64,000 nucleotides of DNA, from assembly GCA_023439185.1 (NCBI GenBank), contig JAEXOR010000004.1, positions 1-64,000 of the forward strand, read 5' to 3'. The notes under the pieces were generated by a model. It was not told the origin of the DNA and did not search any database. It was given only the letters and a program-made list of their open reading frames with translations. The DNA is from Bacillota bacterium. Its GTDB lineage: Bacteria; Bacillota; Desulfotomaculia; Desulfotomaculales; Desulfallaceae. The number at the start of each line of letters is the position of its first letter. Position 1 is the stretch's first letter. This document shows positions 1-9,628 of the stretch, one piece after another. Made by a program: the position numbers and the translations under genes.

Positions 1-3000
1 TCCCCCACGGGGGGCGGCCTTTCCCCGGCCCGCCGCCAGCTTATCCCCGGACCGGGGAGTCAGGGGACGCAGGTCAAACCGGGAAAATTCGATACCCCAA
101 ACGGCAGCAATCCGGGGCAGCATCTCCAGGGCGCACAAGCCCGGCTGCTCCGCCCCCGGCAGGTGCAGCCAGGCCGTTTTCCCAACCAGATGGCGCTTAA
201 TCTGTTCCAGGTCCGGATTATCCCCGGCGTGCCGGCGCTCCCTCTCCATGGTGGCAAAGAGATCTTCCGCCTCGCCGGCGGGAATGAAAAGACGTTCCTT
301 GATCCAGAGCAGCAGTTCTTCTTCATCAACGGGCGCGTAACCCGGAGCGGTCCGTTTGAGCTTGCCGTCCAATTCCCGGACCAGGGCCGGGGGGATGGCG
401 GGCCGTAAATGAGGCGTATACACCAGCTCTTGCAGCAGCTCCTTGCTCAAGCCCGACTGCTGCTCGGAAAGAGGGGTATCGTCCTCATACATGTACCTGT
501 TGGTCCGGCGCCAAATCACATCGGAGGCGAAGGGAGACGGCTGGTGGGTAACCGCTTCGCTAATCCTGATCCGGCCGTCGCTGATTTCGTCCAGCAACTT
601 CCTGACCGTTTCCAGGTCGAATTCGTCCTTCAGGCAGGTGCGCCAGGTCTCCAGCATGATGGGAAAATCGGCGTACGGGGTAACCGCCGCCATCAATTTT
701 TTAGCCCTCAGGCGGTTGAGCCACAGGGGCATGCGCTTTTTGAAATCAGTCTTGGGCAGCAGCAGGGCGCGCCCCGCGTTCTCCCGGAATTTGGCGCCGA
801 AGAAGCCTGAGCTTTCCAACTTGCCGCGCAAAAGAGACGCCAGGTTTTGGGGCGAAACCAGGGAGAAAAGATCCGGCGGCGCGAAACTGTGGGGCAACAT
901 TAGCATGACACAGTTGTTGCCGACATAAGTCTCCAGTGGATAGTCGAATTTGCGCTCCCAGGCGGCGGCCATGGCCATGGCCCAGGGGCGGTTGACCCGG
1001 CCGCCCCAAAGGGTATGCACAATCACCTGCTTGCTGTCCGCCGTATTCAGGGGATCAGTGAAATGTTCGATTAAAATGTGGTGCCGGTGGGGCAGGGGTT
1101 GACCCGTCGCCTCTTTCTGCCCTTTGAGAAAGTCGCTCAGCCTCCGCACCGCGCCCGCCGACCAGTTGTTTTTAAAGGCCGGCTGCCGCGCGAACCACTC
1201 CGGGGCCAGGTTTTGCTCCTCCGCTTCCTCCAGAAAGAGGCCTATTTTTTCAGCATAGTAAAAATCCCGGTTTTGTTCTTCCGACCGCCAGAAGGGGATG
1301 ATATTGATGGTCCGGTCGCCGGGGACCACTTCCACGTCATTATGCGTAACGCGCATGATGCGCCAGATCCGGGAGCCCAGCATGAAGGTTTCGCCCACAT
1401 TCCGCTCCCAGACGAATTCCTCGTCCAACTCGCCGATCTTGGCCTTGGTGTCCATCAGGCGGAGGTCATAATAACCGCGGTCGGGGATGGTGCCGCCTCC
1501 CTGATAGACCAGGCGGGCCGCCCCGCCGCGGGCCTTGATCGTGCCGTCCAGCTTATCCAGAACAACGCGGGGCCTCAGTTCCCGCAGGCGGGTATCCGCG
1601 TAGCGTCCCGCAAGCATTTCCAGCAGCAGGTCGTAGCTTTTCCGGGGCAGGTTGCGATAGGGATAGCTGGTCTTAAGAAAAGCGTAAAGCTCGTCCACGG
1701 CCCAGGTTTCCACGGCGGTCATAGATATAAGCACCTGCGCCAGCACGTCCAGGGGCGCTTCCAGGGGGGCGGCGGGCTCGATATCACCCGCCGGCAGACT
1801 GCGCGCAGCCACTGCGGCTTCGACGAAATCGCTGCCATGCACGGGATACAAAATCCCCCGGCTCACCTGCCCCACTCCGTGGCCGGCCCGGCCAATCCGC
1901 TGAATGGCGGAGGTCAGCGAGGGCGGGGTTTGCACCAAAAGCACCGCGTCCAGCGCGCCGATATCAATGCCCAATTCCAGGGAATTGGTGGCCACAATCC
2001 CTTTCAGTGCGCCGTTTTTGAGCTTTTGCTCCACCGCCAGGCGCAGTTCCCGGGCCAGTGAACCGTGGTGGGAATAAACCAGGGGCTCGCCCGCGGCCTC
2101 GTTAATATATCGGGTCAGCTTCTCCACCGTGCGGCGGTTGTTGGCAAACACCAGGGTGGCGGTATTGGCGCGTATCTCTTTGGTAAGTTCGGCGGCCAAC
2201 GCCTGCCAGAGGGCGTCCCGCTCCCCCTCCGGCCCGTCATGGTTCGGTTCAATGGCGTCGACGGTCAGGTGGTACTGCTTTTTATCGGCCGACTGCAATA
2301 TGGCCACCGGCCGCTTTTCGTAACGGTAATCCTCGCCATTGGGCAGCGCTTTCAGGCCGCCCACAAAGGCGGCCACCGGTTCCGGGGGGCGAACCGTGGC
2401 GGATAAGGCAATTCTTTGGAACTCGCCCGCCAGGGGCACCAGCCGGTCCACTGCCGTGATCAGGTGGGTGCCCCGCTTGCTGTCCAGCACGGCGTGGATT
2501 TCGTCCAGGATAACCGTTTCCACCCCGCTTAAAATCAGGCGGTTGTTTTTGGAACTGAGCAGCAAATTGAGGCTTTCGGGGGTGGTAATCAGGATCTCCG
2601 GGGGCTGGCGCAGCATCTGCCGGCGTTCGTTGGGCGGGGTATCGCCGCTGCGGGTGAGCACCCGGAGGGCGGGAAAGGGCTCGCCGGCGGCGGCAAAACA
2701 GGCCTGCAATTCCCGGAGGGGCTTCAGCAAGTTGCGCTGCACGTCGTTATTCAGGGCCTTCAGGGGTGAAACGTACAAAACCCGCACCCGGCCGCCCGGC
2801 CACTGGCCGGCAATCAGCTTTTGCAGCGCCCAGAGAAAGGCGGTCAGGGTCTTGCCGCTGCCGGTGGGCGCGGTGATCAGCACATGCTCGCCCCGGGCGA
2901 TGCGGGGCCAGGCCAGAGTCTGAATACCGGTGGGCGGACCCACTTTTTCGGTAAACCACTGGCGAATTAACGGATGAAACAGTTCGAGGACCCCGGGTTC

Positions 3001-3003
3001 CAT
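1..3003 (-). CDS. lhr: Lhr-type large DEAD/DEAH helicase (C-terminus cut by window edge)
   Basis: An ATP-dependent superfamily 2 helicase of the Lhr family, acting on DNA or DNA-RNA hybrids in the cytoplasm. From ATG 3003 the frame stays open for 1001 codons to the window edge. Visible motifs are a Q-motif, Walker A APTGSGKT (residues 45-52), the DEIH box (167-170), a SAT motif, and QRIGRAGHG near residue 370, followed by the long Lhr core. Lhr proteins usually exceed 1400 residues, so several hundred C-terminal residues lie outside the window. A GAGGTGA ribosome site precedes the start, and the MutS-like gene ends 21 bases upstream, so the two form an operon. Family call sure; physiological role in this organism unknown. 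Confidence 0.93.
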   Translation of the reverse strand, partial: MEPGVLELFHPLIRQWFTEKVGPPTGIQTLAWPRIARGEHVLITAPTGSGKTLTAFLWALQKLIAGQWPGGRVRVLYVSPLKALNNDVQRNLLKPLRELQACFAAAGEPFPALRVLTRSGDTPPNERRQMLRQPPEILITTPESLNLLLSSKNNRLILSGVETVILDEIHAVLDSKRGTHLITAVDRLVPLAGEFQRIALSATVRPPEPVAAFVGGLKALPNGEDYRYEKRPVAILQSADKKQYHLTVDAIEPNHDGPEGERDALWQALAAELTKEIRANTATLVFANNRRTVEKLTRYINEAAGEPLVYSHHGSLARELRLAVEQKLKNGALKGIVATNSLELGIDIGALDAVLLVQTPPSLTSAIQRIGRAGHGVGQVSRGILYPVHGSDFVEAAVAARSLPAGDIEPAAPLEAPLDVLAQVLISMTAVETWAVDELYAFLKTSYPYRNLPRKSYDLLLEMLAGRYADTRLRELRPRVVLDKLDGTIKARGGAARLVYQGGGTIPDRGYYDLRLMDTKAKIGELDEEFVWERNVGETFMLGSRIWRIMRVTHNDVEVVPGDRTINIIPFWRSEEQNRDFYYAEKIGLFLEEAEEQNLAPEWFARQPAFKNNWSAGAVRRLSDFLKGQKEATGQPLPHRHHILIEHFTDPLNTADSKQVIVHTLWGGRVNRPWAMAMAAAWERKFDYPLETYVGNNCVMLMLPHSFAPPDLFSLVSPQNLASLLRGKLESSGFFGAKFRENAGRALLLPKTDFKKRMPLWLNRLRAKKLMAAVTPYADFPIMLETWRTCLKDEFDLETVRKLLDEISDGRIRISEAVTHQPSPFASDVIWRRTNRYMYEDDTPLSEQQSGLSKELLQELVYTPHLRPAIPPALVRELDGKLKRTAPGYAPVDEEELLLWIKERLFIPAGEAEDLFATMERERRHAGDNPDLEQIKRHLVGKTAWLHLPGAEQPGLCALEMLPRIAAVWGIEFSRFDLRPLTPRSGDKLAAGRGKAAPRGG

Positions 3004-3024
3004 AACCTCACCTCTCCCTCCAGC

Positions 3025-4830
3025 TCACTCTGTTTGAATACCGATAATCTTCATTAAAGCAATAGCATTGGTGGACTTTGAAACCCCGGGCTTCAGACGG
3101 TAATCGAAGGAAATCTCCCGGCCGGATATTTGATCTGTAAAATGATAATTCTTTACCTGGGGAATTTCCTTTTCCAGGCGGCTTAGCTCCAGGTCATGCG
3201 TGGATACCAGCCCTATGGCCGCCAATCTGTTTAAGCTTTTAATAACCGCCTGGGCGCCAATGATTCTGTCCTTGGAATTGGTACCCTTAAAAATTTCATC
3301 AATTAAGAAGATGATTGGCTTCCCGGACCTGGCGGCGTCCACGATCAGCTTGATTCTTTGCAGTTCGGCATAAAAGGTGGAAATGTTTTTCTCCAAATTA
3401 TCATTGATGTGGATACTTGTATAGACATTCATAAGGGAACAGCTTAACTCCCGGGCGCATACCGGGGCTCCGGCATAGGCAAGAACTAAATTAATCCCCA
3501 CTGTTCTGAGCAGCGTGCTTTTGCCGGACATATTGGAGCCGGTAATGAGCAGAATTGTACCCGGTCCGGGCAGTTCCACGTCATTACTCACGCGCGTTTT
3601 CTCTTTAATCAGCGGGTGCCCCAGCGCCACAGCCTTGAAGGCCGGCGCGGACTCCGTTATCTTCGGCATTGTCCAATGGGGATAGTCGTGGGCCAGGCCA
3701 GCCAGGCTGGATAATGCCTCAAATTCGGCAATTACCTCAATCCAGAACCTGAGTGACGGGCCTGAGCCGCTGCGCCATTCTTCCAGCTTGATCAGCGTTC
3801 GCAAATCCCACAAAAGACCGATGTTAATTACGAGATAGATATTGGAATACCGAAAACTAATCCGGTCGACTATGCCAAAGAGTTCTTTTATTCGCCGGGA
3901 CGGGGCAACACCGCCATGAGACAGCTTACTTTTCAGTCTCTGCAGCAACGGAGAATCATAATGCTCCGGCTCAATACAGCCCAACAGAGCCGACCAGCGC
4001 CGTATCTCATCAGCCGTATTCTCCGTCTTACCAAACATTCGCTGGGCGGTTTTTGATATCCAAACCACGATCATGATCTGAAACCCTAGAGGTAAAACCC
4101 AGAGACCATTCGGGATCAGGGGTGTCAAATGAAGGAATCCCAAAACAGCCAGAACCAGGGTAACGACCGGACAAAACAGCAGTAAAGATATATACTTGCT
4201 TGTAAATACCGGCTTTTCTTCCGCCCAGGCCAACAGTTTTGCCAAATTGCCGGGTGTTCTCGTACTTTCCAGCATCCCGGTGGCTTGAAAATGCTGACGC
4301 CAGTCCAGTCGCGGACCGAGTTCCCTGATGGCCTGTTGCCGTTGTTCAATTTCGTCCAAACCGGTTTGGGAACTCAGCAAATGAGCCAATCTCTCTTCAC
4401 CGACAAAAGAGGTGGCGGCATTAAGATACTGAAACAGTGTTCCCCGTCCGAAGATGTTTAAATCAGAGGTATACCGGTGTTCAGGGTTAATAAACCGCTC
4501 CCCGGTGTTGGGAAACTCCAGCCATTTGCCGTCCAGCCGCTGCATGGCGGTATCATTGATATGCGCTAACAGTTCCAGGTATCTGATATTTGCTTTAATC
4601 CGATTATGTTTAATGATCATTAATAAAAAGACGACCATTAAAACGCCACTGACAAAAAGATAAACAGGTTTTGCTGAAAGGAATGAGTAAGCTATTGAAA
4701 AACCTGCCGCAGCCAAAAAAACCAGCGGCCGCAGGATAACCAGCAGGTTGTTTTGCTTCATGACTCCGGACAGTTCATTTGTTACATTTGCTTTTTTTAG
4801 TTGGTAAGTTTCATATATTGGGTTGGTCAT
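3025..4830 (-). CDS. MutS-family ATPase with N-terminal membrane segments
   Basis: A MutS domain V ATPase carried on a membrane-anchored protein of about 601 residues. Two hydrophobic helices lie near residues 30-75 and another pair near 215-265. The ATPase half has a Walker A ITGSNMSGKST, a Walker B IFLIDEIFKGTN, and a STHD switch histidine. The mismatch-reading domain I of MutS is absent, so this is not the repair protein MutS itself; the substrate of this branch is unknown. The frame is open to a GTG at 4866, but ATG 4830 has GGAG seven bases upstream and is preferred. It is the first gene of an operon with lhr. Confidence 0.85.
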   Translation of the reverse strand: MTNPIYETYQLKKANVTNELSGVMKQNNLLVILRPLVFLAAAGFSIAYSFLSAKPVYLFVSGVLMVVFLLMIIKHNRIKANIRYLELLAHINDTAMQRLDGKWLEFPNTGERFINPEHRYTSDLNIFGRGTLFQYLNAATSFVGEERLAHLLSSQTGLDEIEQRQQAIRELGPRLDWRQHFQATGMLESTRTPGNLAKLLAWAEEKPVFTSKYISLLLFCPVVTLVLAVLGFLHLTPLIPNGLWVLPLGFQIMIVVWISKTAQRMFGKTENTADEIRRWSALLGCIEPEHYDSPLLQRLKSKLSHGGVAPSRRIKELFGIVDRISFRYSNIYLVINIGLLWDLRTLIKLEEWRSGSGPSLRFWIEVIAEFEALSSLAGLAHDYPHWTMPKITESAPAFKAVALGHPLIKEKTRVSNDVELPGPGTILLITGSNMSGKSTLLRTVGINLVLAYAGAPVCARELSCSLMNVYTSIHINDNLEKNISTFYAELQRIKLIVDAARSGKPIIFLIDEIFKGTNSKDRIIGAQAVIKSLNRLAAIGLVSTHDLELSRLEKEIPQVKNYHFTDQISGREISFDYRLKPGVSKSTNAIALMKIIGIQTE

Positions 4831-5019
4831 CTGTTTCTCCAGATCATAATTAAGAATTGTAACCACATTTCATATTTTAACCAGCTTACTCAAAACAATA
4901 AAGAGATTCTTCTCGTTATGAGTATGAACCCCTTCTTCACTAGCTTTAGAATATGGTAAAATTACTTAGTCGGCATATTGACCGTATTATCAAGTTCAAC
5001 TTGACAGGTGATACAAAAA

Positions 5020-5700
5020 ATGAAAATCGGAAGAAATCAGCCCTGCCCATGCGGAAGCGGGAAAAAATATTGTTGTGCTGATAACGTCATTCCATTATCA
5101 GGACTAAAACCTAAATTTATTGAACTTCTTAATCGCGATTTTGGCCCACCTGATTTAAGTGAAACGTTTTTCGAGAAAAACCCATATAAAGAGCTCTCAG
5201 CGGCAAAATTGATTTATTCTACTTTTCTGATGCCGGGAATAGAAGAATTAGCCCACCAATATGCCCGTAAATCCATCGGGCAGAGAGGAGACAATGAGGC
5301 CGAACAAATTAAGCAGGCTCCCCGAAAATGCTGATTGAAATGATGGAGCAAGGAATAGACAGCATTAATGATCATCTGTTAGGGCAATGTTTAATCGCTA
5401 ATTCTGAGGTTATTATCCCGGAAATAATTAGTAAACTCAAAGAAAATACCAGTGATTTCTTTGTAGAAACGGCAATAAGAGTGCTCTATGGAGTCAAAAA
5501 TGAATTATTCAAAACAAATAATGGATGTATTTAGCGAGATACGGGATCCCTACACACTCTCCTGACAGATCTTTTACTGGGTTTTTATTGGGGGAAAAGA
5601 AACCGTTCAACCTGTATGGCAGCATTATCACGCGTTTAAAATTGCATACCCACTTGATACATTCAATCAAGGACCTTTGTTTGCACTCTACCGCTTTTAG
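5020..5700 (+). pseudogene. SEC-C motif protein gene, multiply frameshifted
   Basis: The start codes for a classical zinc-binding SEC-C motif (NQPCPCGSGKKYCC, residues 6-19), usually found as a metal-binding tail on SecA and on small proteins of unclear role. The start at 5020 has AGGTGAT eight bases upstream. The reading frame then breaks repeatedly: frame 1 to 5331, another frame from about 5313 to 5533, back to the first near 5512-5563, then two further changes before TAG 5698-5700. Joined across the breaks, the pieces give one plausible protein ending in QHYHAFKIAYPLDTFNQGPL. At least four single-base indels are needed, so this is a decayed gene rather than a sequencing slip. Confidence 0.7.
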
Positions 5701-6056
5701 GAAAGGTTCGAAAAAATAATTTAGGGTCATCTGGGTTAAGTGCTCAATGTATTACTGCGTCAAACAAAAATAGCACAAGAAACCGTTCCCTGTACTCCCA
5801 AACTTACAAGGCATGTAGTTCACCGCTAAAAATAGAAACATCTCGATGTATCGCAAAACTCGGAAGTTCACCCATACGACAGTTTTTGTTTGAAACAAAT
5901 TAAGCAATATCAAAATACGATAGCTTGTGGTATTTCAAGGAGTATAATTATTATTAACTAAACATTAAATAGCAATGTTAGTTCCAACAGGGTCAACATT
6001 GAGGGCTCAGACTTTGGTTCCTAAGTTAAGCCGTCTGCCTGTCTGGCGTTAGCTTG
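5701..6056. other. AT-rich gap without recognised gene
   Basis: Between the broken SEC-C gene and the next ORF I see no coding frame with a ribosome site, no hairpin terminator and no repeat. The base composition is richer in A and T than the rest of the window, in line with a decaying accessory region. Confidence 0.4.
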
Positions 6057-6617
6057 TCAAATGCCCCAGACCTTAAACTCAACAAGTGCTCCGATCTTCC
6101 GCAGGATGTTATCACCTAAAACCATTGGGTGGTACTCTATGCCATACAGAAACTCATCAGCATGTCCCGCAACTACTGCTCCATGTCCATCGTTCCAGTC
6201 GTTGATAACAGCCATACTTGTAGCAAGGGAAAAGTCGAGAATCTCCATACTTGGAAGCGTTACCCAAGCATGGATGTCTAATTGGAAGCTCTGAAGCCCA
6301 AACTTAAGGAGATTTCGAAGATTATCTTCCGTCATCTTGTAAAGATTGCAATGCGGAGTGGATACGTACCCTATTGTGTAGACAACGGAGGTACTAAAGA
6401 AGTCGGCAAGCGGATCCAATAACATATAGTGGAGAGAGAGACATTTCGCAACAACCTCCTCAAGGGAAATTTCCCCCACCGCGTCCCTCACCGCATAGGG
6501 TAACTGTTGCAGTTTTTCGGGAGTTAGGAACCTCTCATCAGAAAAACCATACTTCGGTAACGTGAGTCCAAGCCTTCTTGTGCGTTCAACTGCTTCTACA
6601 AATTCTTCCTTGTACAC
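6057..6617 (-). CDS. hypothetical protein, about 187 residues
   Basis: An unrecognised soluble protein with no signal peptide or membrane helix and no motif I can assign. The frame opens at ATG 6641, but that codon has no ribosome site; GTG 6617 has AGGGGGAG six bases upstream and is a better start. The C-terminal half holds a conserved-looking stretch (DGHGAVVAGHADEFLYGIEYH). It lies in a decayed defence region, downstream of restriction remnants on the same strand, so it may be a cargo gene. It could be real or itself decaying. Confidence 0.5.
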   Translation of the reverse strand: MYKEEFVEAVERTRRLGLTLPKYGFSDERFLTPEKLQQLPYAVRDAVGEISLEEVVAKCLSLHYMLLDPLADFFSTSVVYTIGYVSTPHCNLYKMTEDNLRNLLKFGLQSFQLDIHAWVTLPSMEILDFSLATSMAVINDWNDGHGAVVAGHADEFLYGIEYHPMVLGDNILRKIGALVEFKVWGI

Positions 6618-6964
6618 CAGCACTCCCCCTAGACTAGGCATTTAAGTTCCCGGTGTCAACAGACCGTTTCTTCCTAAGAGTGTGTTTTCAAACTATCACC
6701 ATTTACTAATTCTAAATACTAAAAGGTAGTTCCTTTTTATTTTTCTATGTTTTGTTGTCAGATTTCGTAAAATTTCGACAATCGAATTTGTTATTAATAA
6801 TTGGTAAGGTATATAGACCCTAATCACTTAAGTTGAGTCTGAGTTTAATCCAATAATCGGAAATTTAAGATGAAATCCGGAGGTATCTATGATAATTAAG
6901 CTTATTTTGTTGGTCAGTTTAAAGATTTATAGGATTGCGATTCTTCTTCCGTCTTTATTTATGC
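6618..6964. other. AT-rich gap without recognised gene
   Basis: No ORF with a credible start, no repeat and no terminator was found. It separates the hypothetical gene from the restriction remnants. Confidence 0.35.
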
Positions 6965-7222
6965 TTAACGGTTCAAGATTTCCTGAAAAACCAGAGCGGT
7001 TTCGGCGGAAAGCTCATCGCATTCCTCTTCCCCTAAATGATGTTGGTCAAAAAAAGGCTTAATCACACCGAAATATGCCATGGCGTCATCGTTGCTGGAG
7101 AGTTTCCCGGACCCAAGGTGGACTTGATGACAAAATACTGCTGATAGCAGGAGAGCTTTTTAATACCACCATCGAAAATAGTGAATCGTTAAGACAGTTC
7201 CAGCAACCGCTCTTCTGGCTCT
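6965..7222 (-). pseudogene. hsdR: type I restriction subunit hsdR, internally deleted remnant
   Basis: Reading the minus strand across two frames gives pieces typical of HsdR, the motor and nuclease subunit of type I restriction enzymes. First comes AEKEPEERLLELS, a stop, then FDGGIKKLSCYQQYFVIKST, the stretch just before the HsdR helicase Walker A. A frame change leads straight into a C-terminal-looking segment (DDAMAYFGVIKPFF ... AETALVFQEILNR) ending at TAA 6965-6967. The helicase core is missing, so a large deletion has joined the front to the tail. The identification is by motif memory and needs an alignment. Confidence 0.55.
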
Positions 7223-7759
7223 TTTTCAGCCCCTTGTAGCCGTGGATTTGAAAGACGGCAAAGTCAAGGTTAGTCTCCACGCCTATCCGTTGGCGTCCTC
7301 AACCAGTTGTTATTATGCTCTTTCAACTCGTTACGGGGAAAAAGACGCTTTTCATCTTCTTTTAGACGCTGAAATGCTTCATTGTCTGCAAAATTCCTGT
7401 CTGCGGGTCTGAATTGCAAAGTAGGTCTGGCCGTTGGCAATAACCGGCTTGGCCGGGTCGCCGTTCTGCACAATAAGATAGCAAGCGTAGCGGGAGAGTT
7501 GATAGTCCTCAATTCTCCGATGGGCGCCGGAACCGATAGGAACCATTTTCACCGTCCGGGAAAAATGGTTTTCTGCCGCCTGGCTGGATTTCTTACAAGC
7601 CATGGCTTTGTTAATTACCTGCTTAAATTTATCCCAGCTACTATAGTCAAGAATCGGCTGTAGATCTTTAGCATACCAGAACTCAAAGCCTTCGTCGTTT
7701 TCCTGTCGGATCGACTCAAAGGTACGATGATGCTTCTCCTCAATTTCTTTCCCACTCAT
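7215..7759 (-). pseudogene. dinD: DNA-damage-inducible protein D (dinD), frameshifted and truncated
   Basis: The first 120 or so residues match the DinD family closely (SRYACYLIVQNGDPAKPVIA, then GQTYFAIQTRRQEF). The start ATG 7759 has GGAGG nine bases upstream. The frame breaks near 7385, continues as ADNEAFQRLKEDEKRLF and NELKEHNN in a second frame, and changes again near 7300 into TNLDFAVFQIHGYKGL. At about 7220 DinD stops and HsdR-like sequence begins. DinD genes often sit inside type I restriction-modification operons, which fits the hsdM and hsdR pieces on either side. Non-functional. Confidence 0.8.
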
Positions 7760-7842
7760 AGTCCTTGTCCTCCATTCAAAACCATTTTGTTGACGCCAAC
7801 AAAATAGTTAATGTAATAATCGTGTCTACCGCCCTCATTTTG

Positions 7843-7867
7843 AACTTGTAAGTAATCTTTACAAGTT
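7843..7867. promoter_or_regulatory. 9-bp inverted repeat upstream of dinD
   Basis: Perfect arms AACTTGTAA and TTACAAGTT separated by seven bases, between the hsdM remnant and dinD. A possible operator or short hairpin; no protein can be named. Confidence 0.35.
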
Positions 7868-7908
7868 GACTCTGATAAAAAAGGATCTCACCCGTCAGGG
7901 ACGATGTC

Positions 7909-8010
7909 TCATGCACTTTTCTTTTCCGCTTCACTTCCACACCAATCCCTCAGCAACACGACCATTTTCGCCCGCACTTCAGCTAACTCGTTTTCCAATT
8001 CCAGTGCTGC
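7909..8010 (-). pseudogene. hsdM: type I methyltransferase hsdM, C-terminal remnant
   Basis: A short minus-strand frame ending at TGA (7909-7911) reads ALELENELAEVRAKMVVLLR followed by a short tail. This acidic coiled-coil end is typical of HsdM subunits. An in-frame stop lies just upstream, so only the tail is left. Its place upstream of dinD and hsdR gives the usual order hsdM-dinD-hsdR. The assignment is tentative because the piece is short. Confidence 0.4.
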
Positions 8011-8054
8011 CTAGGCTTTTCCTTAAATAGATAACATAGTATATCGCAACAAAA

Positions 8055-8084
8055 TTAGAAACTCCTACGCTTATATGTTATAAT
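8055..8084 (+). promoter_or_regulatory. possible promoter of the Wadjet operon
   Basis: A perfect TATAAT at 8079-8084 with a weak TTAGAA 18 bases upstream, 36 bases before jetA. Confidence 0.4.
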
Positions 8085-8119
8085 TATACAAAATACCTGA
8101 CCGGGGAATTGATTCAAAA

Positions 8120-9628
8120 ATGAGCTCCACCCTGCTTAAGCCCATTGTCGAAACAAGTTATTTGAACGCGCAGAATGTCGGCCGCTATCGCTGCATCATG
8201 CGCTATTTTTATGAACAGCACCAGCGGCTGCGCTACTGGTTGAAACCCCGGGAGGTTTTCGACGGGGTGACGGCCCTGGACTTGCTGGAGGAAGATTATA
8301 CCCTGGATCAATGCCAGAAGGACTTAAACCAACTGGTGGAGTGGAACAGCCTGGTGCCCCGCCACGACGGAGGCCGTTCGGCCACGGTGGAGGAATACCT
8401 GCGCAAAAAATTCCGCTACCAGATGACGCCCTACGCGGTGGAAATTGAACGCCTGGTGGCGGGGCTGGAGAAAATTCGCGGCTACGGCGGCTCCCTGGAG
8501 CCGTCCCTGTTTGAGGATATCGCAAACAACCTGGACGGACTGGAAAAATCCGCCGGCCAGTTTCCGCCGGGTGAGGCGGCTTCGCGGTGGGAAAGGATTT
8601 ACGGTGATTTTATCAAGCTCACCGAGAACGCTTCCGACTACATCGCCAGCCTGCAGAGCACCAAGGTGGAAGAACTGATGCTGACCGAAGCGTTTTTAGC
8701 TTATAAGGATTCCGTAACCCGGTATCTGCAGGACTTTATCCAGGGGCTGCAGCGCCATGCTTACAAAACAGAAGCGGTGCTGGTTGCCATGGACCGGGGC
8801 GTGGTCGATACCTTCCTGGCCAATGTGCAGCGGGACCTGGCCGCCCGACCCCAACTGGACGAACCGGTAACCCCGGAAGAGCAGCTGGACCGGCTGCGGC
8901 AGGAGTGGCAGAGCATGGTGCGCTGGTTTGCCGGTTATGAAAACGAACCCAGCGACGTGTATTTCCTGGAGCAGACCACCAAGGATACCATCGCCCGGAT
9001 CGTGCGCAGCGCCCTGCGTATCCAGGAGAAGCACCGCCTGGGCGTCAGCCGCCGGCGGGAGCTGGACTACCTGGGCAAATGGTTTTTCACCCTGGAGGAT
9101 ATTGACGCCTCCCACCGGCTGGCGGCCCACGTATTCGGCCTGTACCGCTGCCGCCATTTCCAGGGGGTGGACGATAAGGACACCGATAATCCCGACATAT
9201 CCATGTGGCAGGCCGGCCCCAACATCAGGGAACTGCGCTCCCGCAGCAGAAAACGGCTCCGGGATACCGGCACCGGCTCCATCAAGGACCGGCGTGAGCG
9301 GCAGCAGCAGGCCAGGGAGGATTTTTTACTGGCCCGGCGGGAGGAAGCGACGCTGCTGCAGGAATACCTGGCCCGGCAGTCGGTTCAAATTGCCGACCTG
9401 GACCGGGTGTCCGCCCGGGAACGCTATTACCTGCTGTACTGGATTGGCCGGTGCATGGCTAATAAATCCCGGCGGATATTAACCCCCGAAGGAATCGGAA
9501 TCAGCCTGGCCATGCCCGCCGGACGGGAAAGGGCCAGGCTGGAATGCGACGACGGGGAACTGGACATGCCCAATTATTTATTGCAATTCAGCGCCGGAAC
9601 GGGAGAGCGGTATGAGCAAAGCAACTGA
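8120..9628 (+). CDS. jetA: Wadjet type II protein JetA (TIGR02677/DUF2397)
   Basis: First gene of a Wadjet anti-plasmid system. JetA is the kleisin-like subunit that bridges the JetC SMC-like motors in the JetABC loop-extruding complex. The 502-residue protein is soluble, rich in charged helices, has the usual length for TIGR02677/DUF2397 proteins, and shows no catalytic motif. The order A-B-C-D and the family set (DUF2397, DUF2398, SbcC-like ATPase, DUF2399) identify the type II subclass. The ribosome site is weak (GGGG about 13 bases before ATG). It overlaps jetB by 17 bases, which suggests translational coupling. Confidence 0.9.
   Translation: MSSTLLKPIVETSYLNAQNVGRYRCIMRYFYEQHQRLRYWLKPREVFDGVTALDLLEEDYTLDQCQKDLNQLVEWNSLVPRHDGGRSATVEEYLRKKFRYQMTPYAVEIERLVAGLEKIRGYGGSLEPSLFEDIANNLDGLEKSAGQFPPGEAASRWERIYGDFIKLTENASDYIASLQSTKVEELMLTEAFLAYKDSVTRYLQDFIQGLQRHAYKTEAVLVAMDRGVVDTFLANVQRDLAARPQLDEPVTPEEQLDRLRQEWQSMVRWFAGYENEPSDVYFLEQTTKDTIARIVRSALRIQEKHRLGVSRRRELDYLGKWFFTLEDIDASHRLAAHVFGLYRCRHFQGVDDKDTDNPDISMWQAGPNIRELRSRSRKRLRDTGTGSIKDRRERQQQAREDFLLARREEATLLQEYLARQSVQIADLDRVSARERYYLLYWIGRCMANKSRRILTPEGIGISLAMPAGRERARLECDDGELDMPNYLLQFSAGTGERYEQSN

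Noticed and set aside
1078..2406. Long plus-strand frames of 327 and 113 codons
   Set aside because: They lie opposite the lhr gene, whose helicase motifs are clear; the plus frames are products of high GC.
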